From: Atopobium sp.
GTDB taxonomy: Bacteria; Actinomycetota; Coriobacteriia; Coriobacteriales; Atopobiaceae
NCBI GenBank assembly: GCA_015258715.1
Contig: JABZHR010000001.1
Span: forward strand, 124,001-188,000
Direction of reading: 5' to 3'
DNA: 64,000 nt
Positions 51,073 through 59,597 of the stretch are shown here, in pieces. Each line of letters begins with the position of its first letter. The first letter of the stretch is position 1. A program made the position numbers and the translations under genes. Below the pieces are notes generated by a model. It made no database searches. It had not been told where the DNA came from and saw only the letters and a program-made list of their open reading frames with translations.

Positions 51073-52257
51073 TTAAAGCACAACATCAGGGTCAAGCAAT
51101 TGCTTGCTTTCTCGCATTTCTTTTGCCAGAGATAAATAAGCCTTTAACTGGGGTTCTGTAATCTTACCCTCATGCAAGGCGTCTTGAACGCTACATCCTG
51201 GCTCGTGAGTATGCGTACAATCCCTAAATTTACACGTCTGAGCAGCTTCAGAGATATGCGGGAATATCTTCTGTAGTCCTCTCTCATGGCCCACAATAGG
51301 CAAGCTTCTGAGGCCAGGCTCATCCACAATAATGCCAGCATCAGGAAGCGCTACCATGCGACGAGCAACTGTTGTATGCCGTCCAGCCTTATCAGATTCG
51401 CGGACTTCTCCCGTTTCAAGCGCCTCATGTCCCAAAAGTGCATTCAGAAGTGTAGATTTACCAGCACCCGATTCGCCAAGCACAATGGCTACGGAGCCGT
51501 AAGGAACAAGGCTGCGAACAGCGTCAATTCCCCACGCAGCTCCAAGCTTTTGAGCAGTCTGAGCAAGATCTGCAAGTGCATCGGTTTTCTCGCCCTCAAG
51601 CTTTGAAGCTGTTGCAACAATTTTTACTGTAGAGCCAAGAGCTGCGGTGATAGAAGAAATCTCTTGAGCCAAAAGCTCCGGACCCGCTACATCTGACTTA
51701 GTAAGCACCACGGCACAGGCAGCTCCGCAATCTTTAGAAATAACTGCTGAGCGCACAATACGATCTACCGAGACAGCCTCGCTGTCCAAGGCATGTACCA
51801 CAAGAACCAGGTCAACGTTTGCGGCCAGAGTCTGCTTTTGACCACGGGCACCGCCTTTCCAGCGAGCAATATCGGTCTCTCGCGGCAGAACTGCCTCGAT
51901 GATACCCATATCGTGCGAATCCGGAATGCGCGCGCATACCCAGTCTCCCACGGCCACCGTAGAGTTCTGGCCCTTGGTCACACGCGCGGCAAACTCGGCG
52001 CGAAACACTCCCTGCTCCGAAACAACCGCAGGAAATCCCCTATCCAAGCGGACCACGCATGCCATAGTCATCGTCTGGCGAGAAACCCCTTGAGCTTCAA
52101 GCTCGGATACAACGTCTGCATAAGCCTGCGTCTGAGCCGACGATGGAGTCAACTGTTCAAACGCTGGAACATCCAGCAATGAAGAAAGGGCCGGCAGTGA
52201 CCCTTGAGTCCTGCCGGCTCCTAGTTTCTTGGAACTTTTTGTACGCTTAGCGGACAA
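51073..52257 (-). CDS. rsgA: Small ribosomal subunit biogenesis GTPase RsgA
   Basis: A 394-aa circularly permuted GTPase for late 30S maturation. An OB-like N-terminal domain is followed by G4 VVLTKSD, then G1 GESGAGKSTLLNALLG, switch residues GRHTTVAR and G3 VDEPGLRSL, in the permuted order of the family. The C-terminal zinc site is CKFRDCTHTHEPGC. An N-terminal extension of some 55 residues is rich in Ser and Lys. Located 14 bp after the P-type ATPase gene, same strand. Confidence 0.96.
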   Translation of the reverse strand: MSAKRTKSSKKLGAGRTQGSLPALSSLLDVPAFEQLTPSSAQTQAYADVVSELEAQGVSRQTMTMACVVRLDRGFPAVVSEQGVFRAEFAARVTKGQNSTVAVGDWVCARIPDSHDMGIIEAVLPRETDIARWKGGARGQKQTLAANVDLVLVVHALDSEAVSVDRIVRSAVISKDCGAACAVVLTKSDVAGPELLAQEISSITAALGSTVKIVATASKLEGEKTDALADLAQTAQKLGAAWGIDAVRSLVPYGSVAIVLGESGAGKSTLLNALLGHEALETGEVRESDKAGRHTTVARRMVALPDAGIIVDEPGLRSLPIVGHERGLQKIFPHISEAAQTCKFRDCTHTHEPGCSVQDALHEGKITEPQLKAYLSLAKEMRESKQLLDPDVVL

Positions 52258-52271
52258 GAGTGCTCCCTACC

Positions 52272-54956
52272 TTATGCTTTGTTCTTCTGCACAGAACGCA
52301 TAACAGCCTTATACAGCTCCATCAGAGGAATGATAGATGCAGCTAAAAGCATTGCCATGGCGTACTCTTCAAAACCAATCTCAGCAAAACCAAACGCCTG
52401 AGAAAGTGGTGTCTCAATTACCACAAAGGTAAGAATCAAAGACATAACAAAGGAACCCCACAGCCAAATGTTTTGGCTAGTTAGCTTGAAGATGGAACCA
52501 CGCAGAGAACGCATGTTAAAGGAGTGGAACATCTCAACCATAGAAAGCGTCAAGAATGCCATGGTCATGCCTTCAACGCCAGCCTCTGGGTTAGTAATAA
52601 CCTGTGAGATATCAAAGGTTCCATACTCAAAGTAGTGACCAATAAAATAGCTAGCAAGGGTGAGAAGAGCAATGATAGAGCCTTGGACAAGGCAGTCAAA
52701 GCCAACGCCGCCTGCAAAGATTCCGTCCTTAGGGTTGCGAGGCTTGCGCTTCATAATGCCTGGCTCAGCCTTCTCGGTAGCCATAGCAAGAGCTGGCAGA
52801 GAGTCGGTGATTAGGTTAATCCACAGAAGGTGGGTAGGCTGAAGAATAGTAAAGCCAATCAGAGACGCAATAAAGACGGAAATAACCTCTGCAAGGTTGG
52901 AGCTCAAGAGGAACTGGATGCACTTACGAATGTTGTCGTAGATGCGTCTTCCCTCTTCGCACGCGCTAATGATGGTGGCAAAGTTATCGTCAGCCAGAAC
53001 CATATCTGCAACGCCCTTAGTGACATCGGTACCAGTAATGCCCATACCAATACCAATATCAGCGCGTTTGATGGAAGGAGCATCGTTAACGCCGTCACCT
53101 GTCATGGCCGTAACCATGCCCTTCTTGCGCCAGGTATCAACAATGCGGACCTTGTGCTCAGGCTGAACACGCGCGTAAACACCGAGTATCTCAATACGCT
53201 GATCAAATTCTTCGTCAGAAATCTTATCAAGCTGTGCGCCAGTGATTGCCTGAGAGCGATCGGTAATAATGCCCAGCTCAACCGCAATAGCAACAGCTGT
53301 ATCAATGTGGTCACCTGTAATCATAACGGTGCGCATACCAGCTTCATGAGCCTCTGCAACAGCACCCTTAACCTCAGGACGAACTGGATCAATCATGCCA
53401 GAGAGTCCAACAAAGACCATGTCATGCTCAAGGTTGGCTGGGTCATAGCTCTGAGGAGCTTCTGTTCCCCAGTCACGACGAGCAGATGCCATAACACGAA
53501 GAGCCTGGTCAGCCATGGACTTGTTCTGAGCCAAAATCTCAGAGCGAGCCTCGTCGGTGAGGTCAATAATGCCATCACTTGTCATAATCTTGGTGCAGCG
53601 AGCAAGTACCTCGTCAGGCGCACCCTTAGTGTGCTGTACAACCTTGCCGGAGCGGGTGCGCACCACAACAGACATCATCTTACGAACAGAGTCAAAGGGC
53701 GCCTCACCGATGCGAGGGCGAGAAGAAGCAAGGTCACTTGTGGTGTATCCAAGTTTTGCAGCGTCTGCAACAAGAGCAGCTTCGGTTGGCTCACCCTTTG
53801 CAACCTGCTCCGCATCGTCCCAGGTAGCGTCTGAGCACAGTGCCATGGTACGTACATGTGCATCAAGATTTTCTGTCTCATGACGGACAACAGTCATCTT
53901 GTTTTGGGTCAGAGTACCGGTCTTATCAGAGCAGATAACCTGAGTACAACCAAGGGTCTCAACTGCGGTAAGTCGACGAACAATAGCGTGACGCTCGCTC
54001 ATTCTGGTAACGCCCATAGAAAGAACGATGGTAACAACAGCAACAAGACCCTCTGGAATTGCAGCTACTGCAAGAGAAACTGCAACCATAAACGTACTGA
54101 GGATAAGGTCAAAGTTGCCAAGCATCTCAGCGCCGTGCTTGATAAATCCTGTTGCAAAGACAAGCAGCGAGATGACAACAACAAGAATAGTAAGTGTGTG
54201 GGAAAGCTTATCAAGGGCAATCTGAAGTGGAGTCTGTCCCTCTTCTGCCTGAGAGATTGCGTCTGCAATCTTGCCCATCTCTGTATCCATGCCTGTTGCA
54301 ACAACAACTGCACAACCGCGGCCATAGACCACAATAGATCCGGAGTAACACATATTCTTTCGGTCACCCAAAGGAATGTCATCAGTGCCTTCAGCAAGAC
54401 TGAGGGTCTCCGCGTGTTTCTCGACAGGAACTGATTCACCTGTAAGCGCAGACTCCTCTACCTTCATAGAAGCGCTCTCAAGAATGCGGCAATCGGCTGG
54501 GACAGAGTCACCTGCCTCAAGCAGGATGATATCGCCCACAACAAGCTCGGTTGAGGCAACCGTCTCAAGGCGGCCGTCCCTGATAACCTTGCTCTGAGCT
54601 GCACTCATCTCTTGCAGAGCAGCAAGGGCTTCCTCGGCTTTGCCCTCCTGGACAACACCAAGAACAGAATTGATAACAACAACAAACAGAATAATTACGA
54701 CGTCTGCAACTCCGCCTTCTCCGGTATAAATACCCTCAGCAGCAGAAATAGCAGCAGCAACAAGAAGCATGATGACCATAGGATCCGCCATCTGCGCAAA
54801 GAACCTTTTAATAATTGATTCTTTTGGAGCCTCTTTAAGCTTATTGAGGCCATGAGCCTCAAGACGCGAAGCTGCTTCTGCATCAGACAGACCAACTTCA
54901 GCATCAGTTTTTTGCGCACTGATAACATCAGCCGCACTTGAAAGATACTCTTTCAA
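52272..54956 (-). CDS. P-type cation ATPase (Ca2+-transporting, SERCA/PMCA type)
   Basis: An 894-aa P2-type ATPase with about ten membrane helices. Seen in order: an N-terminal cation-ATPase domain (SAADVISAQKTDAEVGLSDA), actuator TGES, PEGL motif in AIPEGLVAVVTI, the phosphorylation site SDKTGTLTQNKM, KGAPDEVLARC, and hinge TGDGVNDAPS. The helix-6 motif NLITDSLPALA and the downstream C-terminal membrane domain fit Ca2+ pumps. It probably exports Ca2+; Mn2+ is an alternative. The start is a TTG with AGGAGG four to five bases before it. A long leader with a tandem repeat lies upstream, and rsgA is 14 bp downstream. Confidence 0.9.
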   Translation of the reverse strand: MKEYLSSAADVISAQKTDAEVGLSDAEAASRLEAHGLNKLKEAPKESIIKRFFAQMADPMVIMLLVAAAISAAEGIYTGEGGVADVVIILFVVVINSVLGVVQEGKAEEALAALQEMSAAQSKVIRDGRLETVASTELVVGDIILLEAGDSVPADCRILESASMKVEESALTGESVPVEKHAETLSLAEGTDDIPLGDRKNMCYSGSIVVYGRGCAVVVATGMDTEMGKIADAISQAEEGQTPLQIALDKLSHTLTILVVVISLLVFATGFIKHGAEMLGNFDLILSTFMVAVSLAVAAIPEGLVAVVTIVLSMGVTRMSERHAIVRRLTAVETLGCTQVICSDKTGTLTQNKMTVVRHETENLDAHVRTMALCSDATWDDAEQVAKGEPTEAALVADAAKLGYTTSDLASSRPRIGEAPFDSVRKMMSVVVRTRSGKVVQHTKGAPDEVLARCTKIMTSDGIIDLTDEARSEILAQNKSMADQALRVMASARRDWGTEAPQSYDPANLEHDMVFVGLSGMIDPVRPEVKGAVAEAHEAGMRTVMITGDHIDTAVAIAVELGIITDRSQAITGAQLDKISDEEFDQRIEILGVYARVQPEHKVRIVDTWRKKGMVTAMTGDGVNDAPSIKRADIGIGMGITGTDVTKGVADMVLADDNFATIISACEEGRRIYDNIRKCIQFLLSSNLAEVISVFIASLIGFTILQPTHLLWINLITDSLPALAMATEKAEPGIMKRKPRNPKDGIFAGGVGFDCLVQGSIIALLTLASYFIGHYFEYGTFDISQVITNPEAGVEGMTMAFLTLSMVEMFHSFNMRSLRGSIFKLTSQNIWLWGSFVMSLILTFVVIETPLSQAFGFAEIGFEEYAMAMLLAASIIPLMELYKAVMRSVQKNKA

Positions 54957-55232
54957 AGTTCCTCCTGGGTTTCTACCTGACAGATTGATGCCCGATCATA
55001 ATTCCCCAGGAGAGGGGCAAGGGCTCACCAAGGTTGCCGTGTCAGGACCTTACAACGTCCTATCATAGGACCTTACAATGCCCTATCATTTTACCGTATT
55101 CTCCCTTTTTTCAAACCTTATAAATATTTCTTAAAACTCCTGTTATGTGGCAAATAATTGTTATCCAAGGGGTACAATAAGCGCAGAACATAACAACGTA
55201 AGCCAAACGTTAGTTTTGGCAAGGAGGCAGTT
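54957..55232. promoter_or_regulatory. Leader and promoter region between the P-type ATPase and D-lactate dehydrogenase
   Basis: This gap holds the leader of the ATPase (minus strand) and the promoter of the dehydrogenase. GGCAA-type bases can pair with TTGCC in the leader (about 55016-55037), suggesting RNA folding. A tandem 23-bp repeat lies at 55044-55089. A candidate -10 (TACAAT) for the dehydrogenase lies at 55173-55178. Confidence 0.5.
55044..55089. repeat. Tandem 23-bp direct repeat upstream of the P-type ATPase
   Basis: Two adjacent copies (55044-55066, 55067-55089) starting AGGACCTTACAA and ending CCTATCAT differ at two bases only. It is about 90 bp upstream of the ATPase start, in its promoter or leader. 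Confidence 0.88.
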
Positions 55233-56237
55233 ATGAAAATCCTGTTTTATGGTGCTCAAAGTTACGACAAGGATTCTTTCAACCTTGAGCTTCCAAAGTA
55301 TCCAGATGTTTCAATCGACTACATCGAGTCAAACCTTACGCCTATGACCGCAGGCTTTGCCAAAGGTTATGACGCTGTCTGCGCTTTTGTTAACGCTGAC
55401 GCCTCAATTCTGACCCTTGAGATTCTTGCCGGCTTTGACGTTAAGCTGCTGCTTATGCGCTGCGCTGGATTTGATGCTGTTGACGTTAACGCTGCTAAAG
55501 ACCTTGGCATTACCGTTACGCGCGTACCTGCTTACTCCCCTGAGGCAATCGCAGAGCACGCAATGGGTCTTGCACTTGCTGCTAACCGTCGTATTCACCG
55601 TGGATACATCAGAATTCGCGAGAATAACTTCTCACTTGTTGGCCTTGTTGGCGATACACTTCACGGTAAAACTGCAGGTATTGTAGGAACTGGCCGCATT
55701 GGTGCTGCGCTCTGCCGTATCTGCAAGGGCTTTGGTATGCACGTCCTTGGCGCAGATCTCTATCCAAATATGAGCCTTGTCAATGACGAGCACGTTGTTG
55801 ATGAATATGTCAGCTACGATGAGCTCTGGGAGCGTTCAGACTTTATTTCACTTCACGCTTTCTTGAATGACGAGAGCTATCACATGATTAACGATAAGAC
55901 CATCGGAAAGATGAAAGATGGTGTCATCCTTGTTAATACTGGTCGCGGTGGGCTTATTGATACCAATGCTCTTATTCGCGGCATTCTTTCTGGCAAAATT
56001 GGCGCTTGTGGCCTTGACGTTTATGAAGAGGAAAATCCAAACGTCTATAAGGACCGCGGCGCCGAGGTCTTTGACTCAGTTACCTCTACGCTTTGCTCCT
56101 TCCCTAACGTAGTTATGACAAGTCACCAGGCGTTCTTTACTCATGAGGCACTTTCTCAGATTGCTCAGGTTACGCTTGATAACGCAACTGCTTTTGCTGA
56201 GGGTACTGATTACATTGATAAAAGTGTGGTTTGCTAA
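55233..56237 (+). CDS. D-lactate dehydrogenase (2-hydroxyacid dehydrogenase)
   Basis: A 334-aa D-isomer 2-hydroxyacid dehydrogenase of the LdhA type, reducing pyruvate to D-lactate with NADH. Seen: the NAD motif GIVGTGRIGAALCRICKGFG, the catalytic-loop Arg in LVNTGRGGLID, a Glu in DVYEEENPN and the catalytic His in TSHQAFFT. RCAGFDAVDVNAA and PAYSPEAIAEHAMGL match LdhA proteins. AAGGAGG stands eight bases before the ATG. It is followed by pyruvate kinase after 79 bp, fitting joint fermentative control. Confidence 0.94.
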   Translation: MKILFYGAQSYDKDSFNLELPKYPDVSIDYIESNLTPMTAGFAKGYDAVCAFVNADASILTLEILAGFDVKLLLMRCAGFDAVDVNAAKDLGITVTRVPAYSPEAIAEHAMGLALAANRRIHRGYIRIRENNFSLVGLVGDTLHGKTAGIVGTGRIGAALCRICKGFGMHVLGADLYPNMSLVNDEHVVDEYVSYDELWERSDFISLHAFLNDESYHMINDKTIGKMKDGVILVNTGRGGLIDTNALIRGILSGKIGACGLDVYEEENPNVYKDRGAEVFDSVTSTLCSFPNVVMTSHQAFFTHEALSQIAQVTLDNATAFAEGTDYIDKSVVC

Positions 56238-56316
56238 GTACCAGAGAAACAAACGCTCTGAAAACGGTTACTATTGATATCTGAATGTGATTTCAATTCC
56301 TATGAAAAGGAGAGAT

Positions 56317-57759
56317 ATGGCTCGCAAAAAGACCAAGATTGTTTGTACTATGGGTCCTGCTACAGAAAGTGATGAGGTTCTTCGTGAGCTCATCTTGGCT
56401 GGTATGAACGTTGCTCGTTTTAACTTCTCGCACGGTAGCCATGAGTATCACCGCACTATGATTGGTCGCGTCCGCTCCATCTCTGATGAGCTTGGTATTC
56501 CTATTGCTATCATGCTTGATACAAAGGGTCCTGAGGTCCGCACTGGTCTTCTCGAGGATGGCAAGAAGGTCACCCTTACTACTGGTGAGTCCGTTATTGT
56601 TACCACCGATGACGACGTCATCGGCAACGCTCAGCGCTTCTCACTTGACTACAAGAACCTTCCAAAAGAGGTCCAGAAGGGCTCCATCATCCTTATTGAT
56701 GACGGTCTCATTGGCCTTGAGGTTGATCACGTTGAGGGCACCGACATGCACTGCAAGATCATCAACGGTGGTGAGCTTGGCGAGAAGAAGGGCGTAAACG
56801 TTCCTAACGTCAACATTGGTCTTCCTTCCGTCACTGAGCAGGACCGCGCAGACATCATGTTTGGTTGTGAGCTTGGTATTGACGCAATTGCTGCTTCCTT
56901 CATCCGCGATGGCGCTGCAGTTGAGGAGATTCGTAACATCTGCCGTGAGATGGGCACTCCTAACGTACAGATCTTCCCTAAGATTGAGTCTGCTCTTGGT
57001 GTAAAGAACTTCGACGAGATTCTTGCAGCTTCTAACGGCATCATGGTTGCCCGTGGTGACCTTGGTGTTGAGGTTCCTGCAGCTGAGGTTCCTCACATCC
57101 AGAAGACTGTCATCAAGAAGTGCAACGATGCTTACAAGCCTGTCATCACCGCAACTCAGATGCTTGATTCTATGATTCGTAACCCTCGCCCAACCCGTGC
57201 AGAGGTTACCGACGTTGCTAACGCAATCTACGACGGCACTGACTGCGTCATGCTTTCTGGTGAGTCGGCAGCTGGTAAGTATCCTGTTGAGGCTGTAAAG
57301 ACTATGGCTTCCATCTGCAAGGAGACCGAGAAGTACCTGCCAGTCAAGGATGTCTATCACCAGCGTGAGGGCCTTAAGAACGTCAACGGCGCTACTGGCT
57401 TTGCTGCAGTTGATATGGCAATCCGTGTTGACGCTAAGTGCATCATCTGCCCAACACACTCTGGCCGTACCGCTCGCCTTGTTTCTAACTTCCGTCCAAA
57501 GCGTCCTCTGTATGCAATGTCTCCATCCGATGAGGCAGTTCGTCGCACTTGCTTCTATTGGGGCGTCTATGCATTCAAGACCTCTGAGCAGGGCACACTT
57601 TCTAACACCATGTACAACGCTCTGAACGTTGCAAAGGAAGTTGGTGTCGTTGAGACCGGTGACATTGTTGTTCTGACTGCTGGCGATCCTCATACCAGCC
57701 CACGTCTTGGTGACTACACCACTTCAACTAATGTTGCTATGATTTGCCAGATTCAGTAA
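56317..57759 (+). CDS. pyk: Pyruvate kinase
   Basis: A 480-aa enzyme converting PEP and ADP to pyruvate and ATP. Diagnostic segments: TKIVCTMGPATES, VARFNFSHGSHEYH, IFPKIESALGVKNFDEI (active-site Lys), GIMVARGDLGVEVPA and ATQMLDSMIRNPRPTRAEV. The C-terminal domain is the standard one without a PEP-utilisation extension. The ATG at 56317 has AAAGGAGA at good spacing; the ten codons before it are not of the family. Monocistronic or read from the dehydrogenase upstream. Confidence 0.97.
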   Translation: MARKKTKIVCTMGPATESDEVLRELILAGMNVARFNFSHGSHEYHRTMIGRVRSISDELGIPIAIMLDTKGPEVRTGLLEDGKKVTLTTGESVIVTTDDDVIGNAQRFSLDYKNLPKEVQKGSIILIDDGLIGLEVDHVEGTDMHCKIINGGELGEKKGVNVPNVNIGLPSVTEQDRADIMFGCELGIDAIAASFIRDGAAVEEIRNICREMGTPNVQIFPKIESALGVKNFDEILAASNGIMVARGDLGVEVPAAEVPHIQKTVIKKCNDAYKPVITATQMLDSMIRNPRPTRAEVTDVANAIYDGTDCVMLSGESAAGKYPVEAVKTMASICKETEKYLPVKDVYHQREGLKNVNGATGFAAVDMAIRVDAKCIICPTHSGRTARLVSNFRPKRPLYAMSPSDEAVRRTCFYWGVYAFKTSEQGTLSNTMYNALNVAKEVGVVETGDIVVLTAGDPHTSPRLGDYTTSTNVAMICQIQ

Positions 57760-57782
57760 ATCGCATTTCAGCTTTAACGTTA

Positions 57783-57818
57783 TATGCACCCAAGCACTAG
57801 CTTGGGTGCATATTTTTT
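57783..57818 (+). terminator. Terminator of pyruvate kinase
   Basis: TATGCACCCAAGC pairs with GCTTGGGTGCATA around ACTA and is followed by six T. It lies 23 bp past the stop. Confidence 0.95.
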
Positions 57819-57849
57819 ACGTGCGATATTCTCAGCGTCTTACCAGCAG

Positions 57850-59583
57850 TTAGGCAATTTTCCAGCCGACGGTTTTCTCGCGCATGTTAACAAAATCAGC
57901 GTAGATGCCACCTTCTGCCATCAGTGATTCGTGAGTGCCTCTTTGCACAATACGACCCTTATCCAAGACAAGTATCTGATTTGCATTACGCACCGTCTTT
58001 AGGCGATGGGCAATCATAATGACGGTCTTAGACTTTGTGAGCTCTGCGATTGCACGCTGAAGTTCAAGCTCGTTTTCTGGGTCAACGTTAGCGGTTGCCT
58101 CATCAAGCACCACAATCGGCGCATCTTTTAAGATAGCGCGAGCAATAGAAAGACGTTGGCGCTCGCCGCCAGAAAGCATCGAACCACCTTCTCCTAAGCG
58201 TGTTTCGTATCCGTCAGGTAGTGCCTGAATAAACTCTTCGCAGCAAGCACGCCGAGCCGCGTCAACTACTTGCTCATGAGTTGCGTCTGGATTGCCAAAC
58301 TTGATGTTGTTCTCAATGGTGTCATCAAACAGGAAGACTCCCTGGAAAACAGTAGAGAAGTTTTGGAGTAGAGCGTCAACCTTATAGTCACGTACATCGC
58401 GTCCACCAAGCGTGACCTGGCCTGTATTCACATCCCAGAAGCGTTCAATCAAACGGACAAGCGTTGTCTTGCCCGAACCGCTTGGACCTACAATGGCACA
58501 AGAAGTACCTGCAGGAATCGAAAGGCTCACATCGTCAAGAATTTGCCTGTCGTCGTAGCCAAATGACACATGAGAAAGCTCTATGTCGCAAGAATCCGCT
58601 TTTTCCAGACCTTCTCCCTCCTCCATTGCAGGAGTGGCGAGAATGGCATTTGTTTGCTCCATTGCAATTTCAATGTTACGCAGAATAGTTGAGAAACGAC
58701 CAGCGGATTCAAGACGGCTGAATAACATAAACGACATAACCACTACGGTTAAGCACGTAGCTGTATCAAGTGTTCCAGATAGCCATAGACCAACTGATAC
58801 CAGGCACATGATAATACTGGTAGCCTTGGAGATGACCATTTGCAAAACTGAGAAATGAAGCGCCTTAAGCTCGAGGTTAAGCGCTTGAACACGACAATCG
58901 TCAACTGCCTTGGCATATTTTCCTTCAGCATCATCAATAAGGGAAAATGCCCTTACCACGCTAATGCCGCGAACATACTCAAGGACGGAGCTAATCAAAG
59001 TAGTATTTGCGGCCACATAATCATCTGATGTATTACGCACGTAGGCCTGCAAGACCTCCATTGTTATGCAGAAAAGTGCAAACGTAGCTGCAGTTATAAG
59101 GCCTAACTGCCAACAAAATACAAACAGGAATGCAACAATAATTGCGGTTAAGGCCAAGCCGCCAAAAACCATCATATAGAGCAAGCCACCAAGATTTTGC
59201 ATTACATCTAGCTGGTTGGTCATAACAGCTGTTACTTCTCCAAGGCTATTCTCGTTAAAATAACCCATGGGCAGACGGCGCAACGTATCTCCAATTTCCG
59301 CACGCTTAGCGCCAGCCATACTGAAATTAGCATCACAGAAATTCTCACTCTTAAAATGAGCGCAGATGAACGTTCCCATAATGCTCAAAAGCATGACTCC
59401 CAGCGCAGAAACTATTGTCTGGGTTGAGAGCGTATCCGTAGAAAGCGCTGTAAAAACAATCCAAAGCGCTGTTATTTGCACTCCTTCAAAGAGACAACCA
59501 AGAACGGTAAAGAAAAGGCCCTTGTGGAGTTTCTGGCGATAAGAACTTCCAAATTGAAAATACATTTTTAAGACAGATAACAT
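57850..59583 (-). CDS. ABC exporter half, ATP-binding and permease (second of pair)
   Basis: A 577-aa type IV ABC exporter half with six membrane helices (to about 310) and a nucleotide-binding domain: Walker A GPSGSGKTTL, Q-loop VFQGVFLFDD, signature LSGGERQRLSIARA, Walker B IVVLDEATANVDPEN and H-loop IMIAHRLKTV. All motifs are canonical. With the next gene it forms a heterodimer of the drug/iron-siderophore type (IrtAB or LmrCD); substrate unknown. The gap to its partner is 14 bp. Confidence 0.93.
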   Translation of the reverse strand: MLSVLKMYFQFGSSYRQKLHKGLFFTVLGCLFEGVQITALWIVFTALSTDTLSTQTIVSALGVMLLSIMGTFICAHFKSENFCDANFSMAGAKRAEIGDTLRRLPMGYFNENSLGEVTAVMTNQLDVMQNLGGLLYMMVFGGLALTAIIVAFLFVFCWQLGLITAATFALFCITMEVLQAYVRNTSDDYVAANTTLISSVLEYVRGISVVRAFSLIDDAEGKYAKAVDDCRVQALNLELKALHFSVLQMVISKATSIIMCLVSVGLWLSGTLDTATCLTVVVMSFMLFSRLESAGRFSTILRNIEIAMEQTNAILATPAMEEGEGLEKADSCDIELSHVSFGYDDRQILDDVSLSIPAGTSCAIVGPSGSGKTTLVRLIERFWDVNTGQVTLGGRDVRDYKVDALLQNFSTVFQGVFLFDDTIENNIKFGNPDATHEQVVDAARRACCEEFIQALPDGYETRLGEGGSMLSGGERQRLSIARAILKDAPIVVLDEATANVDPENELELQRAIAELTKSKTVIMIAHRLKTVRNANQILVLDKGRIVQRGTHESLMAEGGIYADFVNMREKTVGWKIA

Positions 59584-59597
59584 TGCTACTCCCCTCC

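Noticed and set aside
52830..53834. Antisense ORF of 334 aa inside the P-type ATPase gene
   Set aside because: Explained by codon bias of the sense gene; no start signals.
54957..55100. Known metal riboswitch (yybP-ykoY or M-box) or SAM riboswitch in the P-type ATPase leader
   Set aside because: A GGCAACCTTGG segment and paired bases are suggestive, but the conserved cores of those riboswitches were not recognised.
56641..57693. Antisense ORF of 350 aa inside pyruvate kinase
   Set aside because: Same codon-bias effect; sense gene is certain.
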